Origin: Rhodococcus sp. NBC_00297
Lineage (GTDB): Bacteria > Actinomycetota > Actinomycetes > Mycobacteriales > Mycobacteriaceae
DNA length: 64,000 nucleotides
Assembly (NCBI RefSeq): GCF_036173065.1
Contig: NZ_CP108041.1
Location: 2,607,001-2,671,000 of the forward strand
Direction: 5' to 3'
The translations under genes were made by a program, and so were the position numbers. Shown here piece after piece: positions 25,804 to 34,686 of the stretch; the stretch's first letter is position 1, and every line of letters starts with the position of its first letter. A model generated the notes under the pieces. The model was given only the letters and a program-made list of their open reading frames with translations, was not told the origin of the DNA and searched no databases.

Positions 25804-26985
25804 ATGTACCTGCGCCGAGTTCTGACCCTGGTCGCGACGTGCGCGATCGCCACGACGGCGTGCGGGACGGGGGACGCGGCGGCTCCCGCACCCACCACCA
25901 CCGGTGCGGCCACGGCATCGCCCTCGGCTCCCTCGGCGGTCGTGTCGACGTCCGAGATGCCTGCGGCCACGCCCGATGCGTGCGCCACCGCCATCGACGC
26001 CATGACGCTGCGGCAGCGGCTCGCCCAGCTGTTGACGGTCGGGGTCACCGGGACCGAGGACGCCGTGGCGGTGGTGGGCGCCGAGCAGGTGGGTGGTGTG
26101 TTCGTGGGCAGCTGGACCGACAAGACGATGCTCACCGGCGGCGGCGTCGATCGCATGCAGTCGGCCGCCACCGTGCCCGTCATGGTGACGATCGACGAGG
26201 AGGGCGGCCGGGTGTCGCGGGCAGCCGACCTGCTCGGTTCGGTGCCCTCGGCACGCGAGACCGCCGCCACGATGACCCCCGAGCAGACGTACGAGATGTG
26301 GCTCGAGCGCGGACGTGGACTGAAGGATCTCGGCATCACCGTCGACTTCGCTCCCGACGTGGACGTCAGCAGCCAGCCCGACGACTCGGTGATCGGTGAC
26401 CGGTCGTACTCGGACGATCCCGCCACCGTCGTCGCGTACGCCGGAGCTGCTGCGCGCGGTCTCCGCGACGCCGGGGTGATGCCCGTGATCAAGCACTTCC
26501 CGGGGCACGGCTCCGGATCCGGCGACTCGCACACCGGCGCCGTCACGACACCGCCGCTGTCCGAACTGCAGGCCCGCGACCTGGTTCCGTTCCGCGATCT
26601 CGTGTCCACCGGAGTGGGTGCCATGGTCGGACACCTCGACGTTCCGGGCCTGACGACGGAGGGCGTGCCCGCCAGCATCAGTCCCGCCGCGATGGCGCTG
26701 CTACGTGACGGCACCGGCTACGGGGCGGCGCCGTTCACCGGCCCGATCTTCACCGACGACCTGTCCGGCATGGCGGCGATCACGTCGCGACTGGGCATCG
26801 AGGACGCGGCCCTGGCCGCTCTCGTCGCCGGGGCCGACGTCGCCCTCTGGATCACCACCGACGCGGTGCCGAGCGTCCTCGACCGTCTCGAGGCGGCCGT
26901 GGCGTCCGGGGAGTTGAGCGATGCGCGCGTGGACGACGCGGCCCGGACCGTCCTTACGGCCAAGGGAGCCCTCGGCTGCGCCTGA
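25804..26985 (+). CDS. lpqI: Glycoside hydrolase family 3 lipoprotein (LpqI-like)
   Basis: 393 residues from ATG 25804. The N-terminal signal peptide runs to Cys20, with Thr at -3 (TTAC), a poor lipobox, so lipidation is likely from family knowledge but not certain. The GH3 core is intact: VIKHFPGHGSGSGDSHTG holds the His-Asp dyad of NagZ-type beta-N-acetylglucosaminidases, and IFTDDLSGMAAI carries the nucleophile Asp. Expected role is removing N-acetylglucosamine from muropeptides during cell wall recycling outside the membrane. Synteny with Rv0237 agrees. The next gene is TetR, 64 bp downstream. Confidence 0.88.
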   Translation: MYLRRVLTLVATCAIATTACGTGDAAAPAPTTTGAATASPSAPSAVVSTSEMPAATPDACATAIDAMTLRQRLAQLLTVGVTGTEDAVAVVGAEQVGGVFVGSWTDKTMLTGGGVDRMQSAATVPVMVTIDEEGGRVSRAADLLGSVPSARETAATMTPEQTYEMWLERGRGLKDLGITVDFAPDVDVSSQPDDSVIGDRSYSDDPATVVAYAGAAARGLRDAGVMPVIKHFPGHGSGSGDSHTGAVTTPPLSELQARDLVPFRDLVSTGVGAMVGHLDVPGLTTEGVPASISPAAMALLRDGTGYGAAPFTGPIFTDDLSGMAAITSRLGIEDAALAALVAGADVALWITTDAVPSVLDRLEAAVASGELSDARVDDAARTVLTAKGALGCA

Positions 26986-27049
26986 CTTGTCCCGCGGACG
27001 GTGACGTAGAGTCGGGAGGTCGTACGGCGGACAGCTCCGGGGAGGACGC

Positions 27050-27634
27050 ATGGCAGGCGGAACCAAGCGGTTGCCGCGCGCCGTCCGTGAGCAGCAGATG
27101 CTCGACGCCGCCATCGAGGTGTTCTCCGAGAACGGCTTTCACAGCACGTCGATGGACTCCATCGCCGCACGAGCCGAGATCTCGAAACCCATGCTGTACC
27201 TGTACTACGGCAGCAAGGACGAGCTCTTCGCCGCGTGCATCCATCGGGAGGGCCTCGAGTTCGTCGCTGCGATGACTCCCGCGGCGGACCCGACGCTCAC
27301 TCCCCGCGAGCAGTTGCGCAAGGCATTGCTCGGGTTCCTCACGTTCGTGGACGAGCACCGCTCGTCGTGGATGGTGCTCTACCGGCAGGCGATCGGCCAG
27401 CAGGCCTTCGCCGGTCAGGTGCAGAGCAGCCGCGATCGGTTGATCAGCCTCACCGCGTCGCTGCTCGAGATGAGCACCAAGGACCCGCGGCCGGAACACA
27501 ACTTCGGACTGATGGCCGTCGCCCTGGTCGGTGCCGGCGAGGCCGTGGCCGACAGGGTCGCCGGCGGCGAGATCGACGTGCACCAGGCGGTCGACCTTCT
27601 CGAGAGCCTCGCGTGGCGGGGGCTTCGGGCCTAA
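27050..27634 (+). CDS. TetR-family transcriptional regulator (Rv0238-like)
   Basis: 194 residues. The helix-turn-helix is at about 22-62 (HSTSMDSIAARAEISKPMLY then LYYGSKDELFAACI), the standard TetR pattern. The C-terminal ligand domain has TFVDEHRSSWMVLYRQAIG. M. tuberculosis Rv0238 holds the same place after lpqI. It is the last conserved gene before the exopolysaccharide island, and inverted repeats follow it, so it could control itself, lpqI or the island; sequence alone does not decide. Confidence 0.88.
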   Translation: MAGGTKRLPRAVREQQMLDAAIEVFSENGFHSTSMDSIAARAEISKPMLYLYYGSKDELFAACIHREGLEFVAAMTPAADPTLTPREQLRKALLGFLTFVDEHRSSWMVLYRQAIGQQAFAGQVQSSRDRLISLTASLLEMSTKDPRPEHNFGLMAVALVGAGEAVADRVAGGEIDVHQAVDLLESLAWRGLRA

Positions 27635-27921
27635 CTCGAGTTCGCGGATGCGCGGGCGCAATCACGTGCGTGGTGTGTCTGCGAAATACATTCATACGTA
27701 CCGCGATACGGTGTATTTCTCATTCGAACGAATGATTTAGCGAGCAAAAAGCGATTCGTGGACTGTTTCGGCCTACAGTTCGAACCGCACAGTTCGCCGC
27801 GAGAACTGTCGTGCTGCTCGCGGCTGAGGGAATCGCTGCAGTCCTGTCGGACGCAGTTCGTCCCCGCGCTCCTGCCGCTCTGCCGCAAGTCCAGTTCGAG
27901 GCTGATCATTCGAGGAAGTTC
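27635..27921. promoter_or_regulatory. Upstream region of the exopolysaccharide operon with stacked inverted repeats
   Basis: 287 bp without a gene, locally AT-rich. It contains GAAATACA (27683-27690) paired with TGTATTTC (27712-27719), TCATTCG-AA-CGAATGA (27720-27735) and ACAGTTC/GAACTGT (27789-27809). The 7-mer CAGTTCG also occurs four times (27776, 27790, 27854, 27892). This density of dyads suggests operators or a structured leader for the long operon that follows. The regulator is unknown; the adjacent TetR protein is the obvious candidate. Confidence 0.5.
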
Positions 27922-28872
27922 ATGAACGGTTCCACGGCGCTCGGGGCGCCGGACGATGCGTCCCTCCCGACTGAACTGCGGCTCACCCCCGCACCCGCAC
28001 CGCTCCACCAGGGGCAGCGTCTCGTCCGGCCCGGTCCTCCCGGCCGGGTGAACTCGTGTCCGCAACGGACGGCACTCATGATCGTCGCAGGTACTCGCGT
28101 CGATCTGTGCGGTTCGCCGCACGTGCTCGACATGGTTCGTGACCGGCTGGCAGGCGGTAAACCGCTGGCGATCGGGTCGGTGAATCTCGACCACATCCAC
28201 CACTTCGGCGGCATCGAGCGGTCGCGCCTCAACCTGCCGGACGAGCGCCCGACCCACGAGTGGCTACTTCTGGCCGACGGCCAGCCGATCGTCGACAGGG
28301 CGAACGACCTGACCGGGACCAAGTGGCCGAGGTTGACGGGATCGGATCTGCTCCCGGACATCCTGCGTGTCGCGGAGACCATGGGCAATTCCGTCGGATT
28401 CGTCGGGGGAACTCCTCGGGTGCACGAGTTGCTCGGCAAGCGGCTCCGTCGTGACTACCCGGCACTCGATGTGGTCGGGTACTGGGAACCGGACCGGACG
28501 ACCGTCGAAAGTCCCACTCTCGCACGGGAGATGGCAGAGCAGGTCCGGACGGCCGGCGCCGACATCGTGGTCGTCAGTCTGGGTAAGCCGACCCAGGAAC
28601 TCTGGATCGAGGAGTTCGGTGACGTGACCGGTGCGCGGTTGCTGCTCGCCTTCGGTGCCGCCGCGGACTTCATGGCCGGTGAGGTCTCACGAGCGCCGCA
28701 CTTCTTCAGCGAACACGGGCTCGAATGGTTGTTCCGCCTGGCCATGGAGCCGCGGCGGCTCGCGCGTCGCTACGTCGTCCAGGGTCCGGAAGCATGGTTC
28801 CGTCTTCGCGGCGCCTACCTGGTGGCGGACTCGGATCCGTCGACTGAGAAGAAGGGCACCACGGCACGATGA
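27922..28872 (+). CDS. WecG/TagA/CpsF-family glycosyltransferase
   Basis: 316 residues from ATG 27922, with AGGA 5 bases before it. A second candidate, ATG 28078 (264 residues), would remove a Pro-rich leader and give the usual family length. The core starts VDLCGSPHVLDMVRDRLAGG and has SVNLDHIHHFGG, VGFVGGTPRVHELL and IVVVSLGKPTQELWIEEFG, the conserved blocks of the N-acetylmannosaminyl-type transferases (CAZy GT26). They add the second sugar to an undecaprenyl-diphosphate-linked N-acetyl sugar. This is the first gene of a nine-gene operon with overlapping stops and starts. Confidence 0.85.
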   Translation: MNGSTALGAPDDASLPTELRLTPAPAPLHQGQRLVRPGPPGRVNSCPQRTALMIVAGTRVDLCGSPHVLDMVRDRLAGGKPLAIGSVNLDHIHHFGGIERSRLNLPDERPTHEWLLLADGQPIVDRANDLTGTKWPRLTGSDLLPDILRVAETMGNSVGFVGGTPRVHELLGKRLRRDYPALDVVGYWEPDRTTVESPTLAREMAEQVRTAGADIVVVSLGKPTQELWIEEFGDVTGARLLLAFGAAADFMAGEVSRAPHFFSEHGLEWLFRLAMEPRRLARRYVVQGPEAWFRLRGAYLVADSDPSTEKKGTTAR

Positions 28873-29927
28873 CGAGACGTTACGGAGTAGCTGTGATCGG
28901 CGCCGGCTACTGGGGACCGAACCTGGCCAGGAACTTTCGGGCACACCCGGCCTGGGATCTGGTCGCCGTATGCGATCGTGACGAGTCCCGAGCGCTCGCC
29001 GTGGTCGGCGAGCGGTCGACGGTGGACGTGGAGACCAGTGTCGAGGCCGTCCTGGCGCGCGCCGATGTCGACGCGGTGGCCATCGCCACACCGGCGGCGA
29101 CGCACGCCAGTATCGCCCTGGCGGCTCTGGACGCGGGAAAGCATGTGCTGGTGGAGAAGCCGCTGGCCCCTGGCTCTGCGGACGCGTCAAAGATGGTGCG
29201 GACGGCGAGCGACGCCGGCCTGACCCTGATGATCGACCACACCTACTGCTACACACCGGCCGTGCAGTACATCCACGACGTGATCGCGAAGGGGATGCTC
29301 GGCCGCATCCTCTACATCGAGTCCACCAGGATCAATCTCGGACTGATTCAGCCCGACGTCGACGTGTTGTGGGACCTGGCACCGCATGATCTTTCGGTGC
29401 TCGACTACATCCTTCCGGGTGGGCTGGCCCCGACTCGGGTGTCGGCCACGGAGTCCGACCCGCTGGGGTCCGGGAAGTCGTGCGTCTCGCACCTCACCGT
29501 CGAGATCGGCGACGGTGCGTCCGCGCACATCTCCGTGAACTGGTTGTCACCGACAAAGATTCGTCAGATGGTGATCGGTGGAAGCCACCGCACCCTGGTC
29601 TGGGACGACCTCGACCCGATCCGGCGAGTGTCGCTCCACGACCGTGGGGTGACGATGGGACAGCCCAGCCAGGACGACCGTCGACGCGCCGCCGTCTCGT
29701 ACCGGCTGGGCGACATCACCGTGCCGGCCCTGGCGGAGACGGAAGCCTTGCGGCTCATGGTCGGCGAGTTCGCGGCCGCGATCCGGGAGGATCGGCCCGC
29801 TCGCACCGACGGTGCCGCCGGGCTCCGCGTGCTCTCGGTGCTCGAGGCCGCGTCGCACAGCGCCGCTCACCACGGTGAGGCCGTCCGGCCCCGCCACGTC
29901 GATTCCGAGACCGGGGACATGGAATGA
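28869..29927 (+). CDS. Gfo/Idh/MocA-family sugar-nucleotide dehydrogenase (WlbA/WbpB-like)
   Basis: 352 residues; ATG overlaps the previous stop. The N-terminal Rossmann motif is VAVIGAGYWGPNLARNF and the catalytic-lysine motif EKPLA is at 96-100. The C-terminal half has the beta-sheet of the family. With a DegT aminotransferase and a WbpD/WlbB-type acetyltransferase in the same island, the likely job is oxidising C3 of a UDP-N-acetylhexosamine or uronate before transamination, as in 2,3-diacetamido sugar synthesis. That pathway is inferred from the gene set. Confidence 0.82.
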   Translation: MTRRYGVAVIGAGYWGPNLARNFRAHPAWDLVAVCDRDESRALAVVGERSTVDVETSVEAVLARADVDAVAIATPAATHASIALAALDAGKHVLVEKPLAPGSADASKMVRTASDAGLTLMIDHTYCYTPAVQYIHDVIAKGMLGRILYIESTRINLGLIQPDVDVLWDLAPHDLSVLDYILPGGLAPTRVSATESDPLGSGKSCVSHLTVEIGDGASAHISVNWLSPTKIRQMVIGGSHRTLVWDDLDPIRRVSLHDRGVTMGQPSQDDRRRAAVSYRLGDITVPALAETEALRLMVGEFAAAIREDRPARTDGAAGLRVLSVLEAASHSAAHHGEAVRPRHVDSETGDME

Positions 29928-30937
29928 CCGAACTGAACGGTGCCACGGCTGTCGTCACGGGCGGTGCCGGCACGATCGGATCGACCATCGTCGATCAGCT
30001 CGTCGATGCCGGGTGCTCTCGAATCATCGCGCTCGACAACCTCACGCGGGGGCGTCGCGAGAACCTGGAGCAATCGCTCGAGGATCCGCGCGTCGAACTC
30101 GTCGAAGGCGACATCCGCGATCGCGATCTCGTGAACGACGTGGTGTCGGGCGCAGATGTGGTGTTCCATCAGGCGGCAATCCGGATCACACAGTGTGCCG
30201 AGGAGCCTCGGCTCGCACTCGAGGTATTGGTCGACGGGACCTTCACCGTGTTCGAGGCCGCCGCTGCGAACGGCGTCGACAAGATCGTGTCCGCCTCCTC
30301 CGCATCGGTGTACGGCCTCGCGGAGACGTTCCCGACCGGGGAGCGTCATCATCACCACAACAACGACACCTTCTACGGCGCGGCGAAGTCTTTCGGCGAG
30401 GGCATGCTCCGGAGTTTCCGCGCCATGTACGGCACCGATCACGTGTCCCTGCGGTACTTCAACGTCTACGGACCGAGAATGGACGTCCACGGTCTGTACA
30501 CCGAGGTGCTCGTTCGGTGGATGGAGCGGATCACCGACGGGCGCTCACCCCTGATCTTCGGAGACGGCACTCAGACGATGGACTTCGCGTACACCGAGGA
30601 CATCGCACGCGCCAACATTGCTGCCGCATCGTCCTCGATCGTGGACGGCGTCTACAACATCGGCAGTGGTCGTGAGACGAGCCTGCGGGAGCTGGCGGAG
30701 GCGTTGCTGCGCGTCATGGGCTCGGATCTTCCGATCGAGTTCGGGCCGGCCCGGACGGTCAACGCCGTGACCCGACGATTGGCCGACACATCCTCCGCAA
30801 CAGTGGATCTCGGGTACTCGGCATCGGTCGAACTGGAGGACGGTCTGCGAGCACTCGTCGACTGGTGGCGACCGCGTCGACACGCGGTGTCGGGCCTGAC
30901 GGCGTCCGGTTCCGGTCTGACGGCGTCCACGACGTGA
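29924..30937 (+). CDS. NAD-dependent sugar epimerase/dehydratase (extended SDR)
   Basis: 337 residues; ATGA overlap with the preceding gene. NAD-binding GGAGTIG at 13-19, then VVFHQAAIRI, the SSASVYG strand and the catalytic YGAAK (Y151, K155). The YFNVYGPR motif is typical of UDP-glucose/GlcNAc 4-epimerase and related enzymes. Four consecutive His at 142-145 lie in the loop before the active site. The last residues (SGLTASGSGLTAS) are a short internal duplication. It probably supplies an epimerised or 4-keto nucleotide sugar for the island's polymer. Confidence 0.85.
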   Translation: MTELNGATAVVTGGAGTIGSTIVDQLVDAGCSRIIALDNLTRGRRENLEQSLEDPRVELVEGDIRDRDLVNDVVSGADVVFHQAAIRITQCAEEPRLALEVLVDGTFTVFEAAAANGVDKIVSASSASVYGLAETFPTGERHHHHNNDTFYGAAKSFGEGMLRSFRAMYGTDHVSLRYFNVYGPRMDVHGLYTEVLVRWMERITDGRSPLIFGDGTQTMDFAYTEDIARANIAAASSSIVDGVYNIGSGRETSLRELAEALLRVMGSDLPIEFGPARTVNAVTRRLADTSSATVDLGYSASVELEDGLRALVDWWRPRRHAVSGLTASGSGLTASTT

Positions 30938-32067
30938 CTCGGCTCGACGTCATGCGCCCCTGGCTGGGAGCCGAGGAGATCGCCGCAGTGACGGCGGCGC
31001 TCGAGTCCGGCTGGATCGCACAGGGTCCGCGTGTGGCGGAGTTCGAGGCCGCGTTCGCGCGCCGCATGGGCGTGCACCACGCAGTCGCGGTGAGCAGTTG
31101 CACGACCGGCCTGCACCTCGCTCTCGTAGTGGCGGGGATCGAACCGGGAGACGACGTCGTCGTGCCGTCGTTCTCCTTCGTCGCGACGGCGAACGCGGTG
31201 CGGTACGTCGGGGCTCGACCGGTCTTCGCCGACGTCGACCGGACGACGGGCAACATGGACGCGACCACGCTCGCGGCCGTTCTGACACCTCGGACGCGCG
31301 CGGTCGTCGCCGTCGATCAAGGCGGTGTGCCGGTGGCGATCGACCACATCCGGCAAGTCACCGACCCGCTGGGCATCGTGGTCGTCGAGGACGCCGCGTG
31401 CGGCGCCGGCGCGACCTACCGGGGTCGCCCCGTGGGTGTCGGTGCGGACATCGCGGCCTGGTCGTTCCACCCCCGCAAGATCCTCACCACCGGGGAGGGC
31501 GGGATGGTGACGACAGATCGTGCGGACTGGGCCGACCGTGCGCGGTCACTGCGTGAGCACGCCACCAGCAGATCCGCGGCGTCACGGCACGAGGACACTC
31601 TGCCCGCGGCCGAGACCTACACCGAGGTGGCCTACAACTACCGCATGACCGACCTGCAGGCCGCGGTAGGCCTGGTCCAGTTGAGCAGGCTGGACGCCGT
31701 CATCGAGCGGCGTCGCGCACTTGCGCAGCGGTACCGGGACGCGTTCGCCGGTGTGCGCGGTCTGCGATGCGTGGCCGATCCCGAGAACGGGGAGGCGAAC
31801 TTCCAGTCGTTCTGGGTCGAGATCGGACCGGATGCCGCGCGCAGCCGAGACGACTATCTCCGTGATCTGGCGGCCGACGACATCTCGGCGCGCAGGGGCA
31901 TCATGGCCTCCCACATGCAGCCCGCATATCAGGGCAGCGACGCGGTCGTCGGTGATCTGAGCGTGACGGAGCACCTGACCGCGTCGACGCTGATTCTGCC
32001 GCTCTTCCACGCGATGACGGACGACGAGCACCGTCGTGTGGTCACGGTGATGGCGCAGCGCCCGTGA
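30934..32067 (+). CDS. DegT/DnrJ/EryC1 aminotransferase (first)
   Basis: 377 residues from the GTG overlapping the epimerase stop (GTGA). PLP-dependent sugar aminotransferase: SSCTTGLHLAL for phosphate binding, VVVPSFSFVATANAV, IVVVEDAACGAGATY with the ring-stacking Asp, and the Schiff-base Lys K182 in WSFHPRKILTTGEGG. It transfers an amino group, usually from glutamate, to a keto-sugar nucleotide. A second enzyme of this family is two genes on, so two amino sugars, or one sugar with two amino groups, may be made. Confidence 0.88.
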   Translation: MTRLDVMRPWLGAEEIAAVTAALESGWIAQGPRVAEFEAAFARRMGVHHAVAVSSCTTGLHLALVVAGIEPGDDVVVPSFSFVATANAVRYVGARPVFADVDRTTGNMDATTLAAVLTPRTRAVVAVDQGGVPVAIDHIRQVTDPLGIVVVEDAACGAGATYRGRPVGVGADIAAWSFHPRKILTTGEGGMVTTDRADWADRARSLREHATSRSAASRHEDTLPAAETYTEVAYNYRMTDLQAAVGLVQLSRLDAVIERRRALAQRYRDAFAGVRGLRCVADPENGEANFQSFWVEIGPDAARSRDDYLRDLAADDISARRGIMASHMQPAYQGSDAVVGDLSVTEHLTASTLILPLFHAMTDDEHRRVVTVMAQRP

Positions 32068-32074
32068 GTGTTCC

Positions 32075-33532
32075 GTGACGATCACCGACGACCATTCGGT
32101 GAAGGGTGCCATCGCCTGGGGCAGTGTGGGATCGATCGGGCTTCGTCTCGGCAGCCTCGGGGTGGGCATCTTCCTGGCACGCATGTTCGTGCCCGAGGAC
32201 TTCGCCGTGTTCGCGGTCGCCTTGACGGTGTCGACGGTTCTCACCTCGATCGCCGACCTGGGTCTGTCCTCGGGCCTCGTTCGGTCGAAGGACCCGCACG
32301 GCGACGCACCGACGACGGCGACCATCAGCCTCGTCGTCGGGTGCGTCTTCGCCCTGGTGCTTCTCGCCGCCGCACCTCTGATCGAGCGCACGTTCGCCGT
32401 CGAGGGCTCGGCGGCGGTCGTGGCCGTGCTCGGGCTGTCGATCCCGCTGGCATCGGCGGGCGTCGTCCCGTACGCCTTCCTGTTGCGGCGGTTCGATCAG
32501 AAGTCCCTTCTGGCCGCCGCGTCCGCCGACTTCGTCGTCAGTGCGGCGGTGACCGTCGTCCTGGTACTGGCCGATGTGGGACCGATGTCGCTGGCCATCG
32601 CCCGGATCGCGGGTCAGCTGTGTGCGACGGGCGTGCAGTTCTTTCGTGCGGACATGCTGCCGCACTTCGGGTTCGACCGGTCGAGACTGCGGCCGGCCCT
32701 GGCGTTCGGAGCTCCGATCGCTGCAGCGAACGTGCTGTCGTGGTCGGTCGTGAGCATCGACAACCTCGTGGTGGCGAGAGTCGTCGGGGACGTCGCACTC
32801 GGCTTCTACGCACTCGCCTTCAACATCTCCACCTGGCCGACCAATGCGATGGGCACCATCGTGCGCGCGGTGGCTCTACCGTGGTTCGCACGGGAGTCCG
32901 AACAGGCCGGGGGTGTGGGCGGACGGCGGGCTGCACTCGCGCGGGCCGGTGCGCTCACCTGGGCAGGCGCTCTTCCGACCGGGGTGCTGCTCGCCGTGAT
33001 GGCCGCACCCGTCATCTCGGTGCTCTACGGCGACCGCTGGACCGACGCATCAGGAGCCCTGGTGGCCCTCGGAGTGTTCGCGACGCTGCGAGTCATGTTC
33101 GATCTCTTCGCGACCTACCTGCTCGCACACGGTGCATCGCGCGTGGTGCTGACGATCCAGGTGCTGTGGATCGGAATCCTGGTGCCGGCGAGCATCGTCG
33201 GTGCCCGTGTGGGGGGCATCGAGGGTGTCGGGTGGTCGCACACCGCGGTGGGCCTCGTCGTCGTCCTGCCCCTGTATCTGATCGCAGTGCACCGAGTAGG
33301 GGCGGACATCGGCGCGCTGGGTCGTGCGGCGATTCGTCCCCTGATGGCCTTCGTGCCCGCAGCGGCCGCGGCGTTCGCCGCAGTGTCCCTCATCTCGAAC
33401 CCCTGGCTCGCCGTGGTCACGGGAGGCGGCGCGGCGGCGTGCGTCTACGCCGCAGCCCTGCACGGATGGGTCGTCGCCCTGATGAAAGACGAGAACACCA
33501 CCGCAGCACCGAGACGAGGAGTAGTTCGATGA
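32075..33532 (+). CDS. wzx: Wzx-type polysaccharide flippase
   Basis: 485 residues with 12-14 membrane helices. GSVGSIGLRLGSLGVGIFLA and VPEDFAVFAVALTVSTVLT match the first helices of the MOP/PST exporters, and FDQKSLLAAASADFVVSA is a conserved middle segment. It flips the undecaprenyl-diphosphate repeat unit to the outside. GTG start 7 bases after the previous stop. Its stop overlaps the second aminotransferase gene (ATGA). With the polymerase and Wzz-like protein at 38.2-40.7 kb it makes a Wzx/Wzy-type set. Confidence 0.87.
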   Translation: MTITDDHSVKGAIAWGSVGSIGLRLGSLGVGIFLARMFVPEDFAVFAVALTVSTVLTSIADLGLSSGLVRSKDPHGDAPTTATISLVVGCVFALVLLAAAPLIERTFAVEGSAAVVAVLGLSIPLASAGVVPYAFLLRRFDQKSLLAAASADFVVSAAVTVVLVLADVGPMSLAIARIAGQLCATGVQFFRADMLPHFGFDRSRLRPALAFGAPIAAANVLSWSVVSIDNLVVARVVGDVALGFYALAFNISTWPTNAMGTIVRAVALPWFARESEQAGGVGGRRAALARAGALTWAGALPTGVLLAVMAAPVISVLYGDRWTDASGALVALGVFATLRVMFDLFATYLLAHGASRVVLTIQVLWIGILVPASIVGARVGGIEGVGWSHTAVGLVVVLPLYLIAVHRVGADIGALGRAAIRPLMAFVPAAAAAFAAVSLISNPWLAVVTGGGAAACVYAAALHGWVVALMKDENTTAAPRRGVVR

Positions 33533-34686
33533 CGACTGTCGATCAGTCGATCGCCGCAGTTCGCCCTGCAGGAGGCCCGATCCCGCTGGTGGATCTCGGC
33601 GCCCAGATCAGCGAGATCCGCGACGAGTTGTGGCCGGCGCTCCGCCGAGTCGTGGACGACACGGCGTTCATCGGTGGGTCTCCGGTCCGGGAGTTCGAGA
33701 GTGCGTACGCCGACTATCTCGGCTCCACGCACTGCATCGGAGTGGCGAACGGGACCGACGCGCTCGAGATCGCCCTCCGCAGTGTGGGGGTCGGCCCGGG
33801 CGACGAGGTGGTGGTTCCCGCGAACAGCTTCGTCGCGTCCGCCGAGGCGGTCGAGCGAATCGGTGCCGTGACGGTGTTCGCGGACGTCGATCCGGACCAT
33901 CTGCTTCTCGATCCGGCATCCTGTGCGGAGGTCCTGACACCCCGCACGCGTGCGATCGTTCCCGTGCACCTGTTCGGTCAGGTGGCCCCGGTGGAGAACC
34001 TGGTGTCGTCGTGCGCGGCCGCGGGAATCTCGATCGTCGAGGACTGTGCCCAGGCGCAGGGCGCACGGCGGGGTGGACGGACGGCCGGAACGCTGGGCGA
34101 CGTGTCCGCCACCAGTTTCTATCCTGGCAAGAACCTGGGTGCCGTGGGTGATGCGGGTGCCGTGGTGACGTCGAACGACGAGTTCGCTCGGACTGCGCGC
34201 ATGCTCGGCGCGCACGGCAGCGTGGCGAAGTATCACCACGAGATTCTCGGTTTCAATTCCCGCCTCGACGCGGTGCAGGCGGTCGTGTTGTCGCTCAAGC
34301 TGACTCGGCTCGACGACTGGAACACCCGCCGCAGGTCCGCGGCCGCGCGGTACGAGCAGATGTTGGCCGACGTGCCCGAGGTGGTGACGCCGCAGTCGGC
34401 GTCGGGGAACGACGACGTGTGGCACCTCTACGTGGTCCGCGTCCAGGATCGGGATCGTGTCGTCACGCGTCTCGGCGAACTGGGTATCGGTGCGGGAGTG
34501 CATTATCCCGTCCCACTGCACCTCACACCCGCCCTCGCGCACCGTGGGCGTGGGGTCGGGGCGCACCCGGTGGCGGAGGCGGCTGCCGGTGAGATCCTGT
34601 CGTTGCCGCTGCACCCGCACATCACCGAACAGCAGCAACAGACGGTGGTCGCCGCACTGGTGAGTGCGATCCGGGGGTCGTCGTGA
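33529..34686 (+). CDS. DegT/DnrJ/EryC1 aminotransferase (second; WbpE/FdtB-like)
   Basis: 385 residues from ATG 33529 with GAGGAG upstream. GVANGTDALEIALRSVGVG, VVVPANSFVASAEAV, IVPVHLFGQ, IVEDCAQAQGA and the PLP lysine K201 (SFYPGKNLGAVGDAG). The PVHLFGQ and YPGKNLGA blocks are closer to the 3-amino-sugar enzymes (WbpE, WlbC, FdtB) than the first copy is, so this is the better partner for the Gfo/Idh dehydrogenase and the acetyltransferase at 46.1 kb. Confidence 0.88.
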   Translation: MTTVDQSIAAVRPAGGPIPLVDLGAQISEIRDELWPALRRVVDDTAFIGGSPVREFESAYADYLGSTHCIGVANGTDALEIALRSVGVGPGDEVVVPANSFVASAEAVERIGAVTVFADVDPDHLLLDPASCAEVLTPRTRAIVPVHLFGQVAPVENLVSSCAAAGISIVEDCAQAQGARRGGRTAGTLGDVSATSFYPGKNLGAVGDAGAVVTSNDEFARTARMLGAHGSVAKYHHEILGFNSRLDAVQAVVLSLKLTRLDDWNTRRRSAAARYEQMLADVPEVVTPQSASGNDDVWHLYVVRVQDRDRVVTRLGELGIGAGVHYPVPLHLTPALAHRGRGVGAHPVAEAAAGEILSLPLHPHITEQQQQTVVAALVSAIRGSS

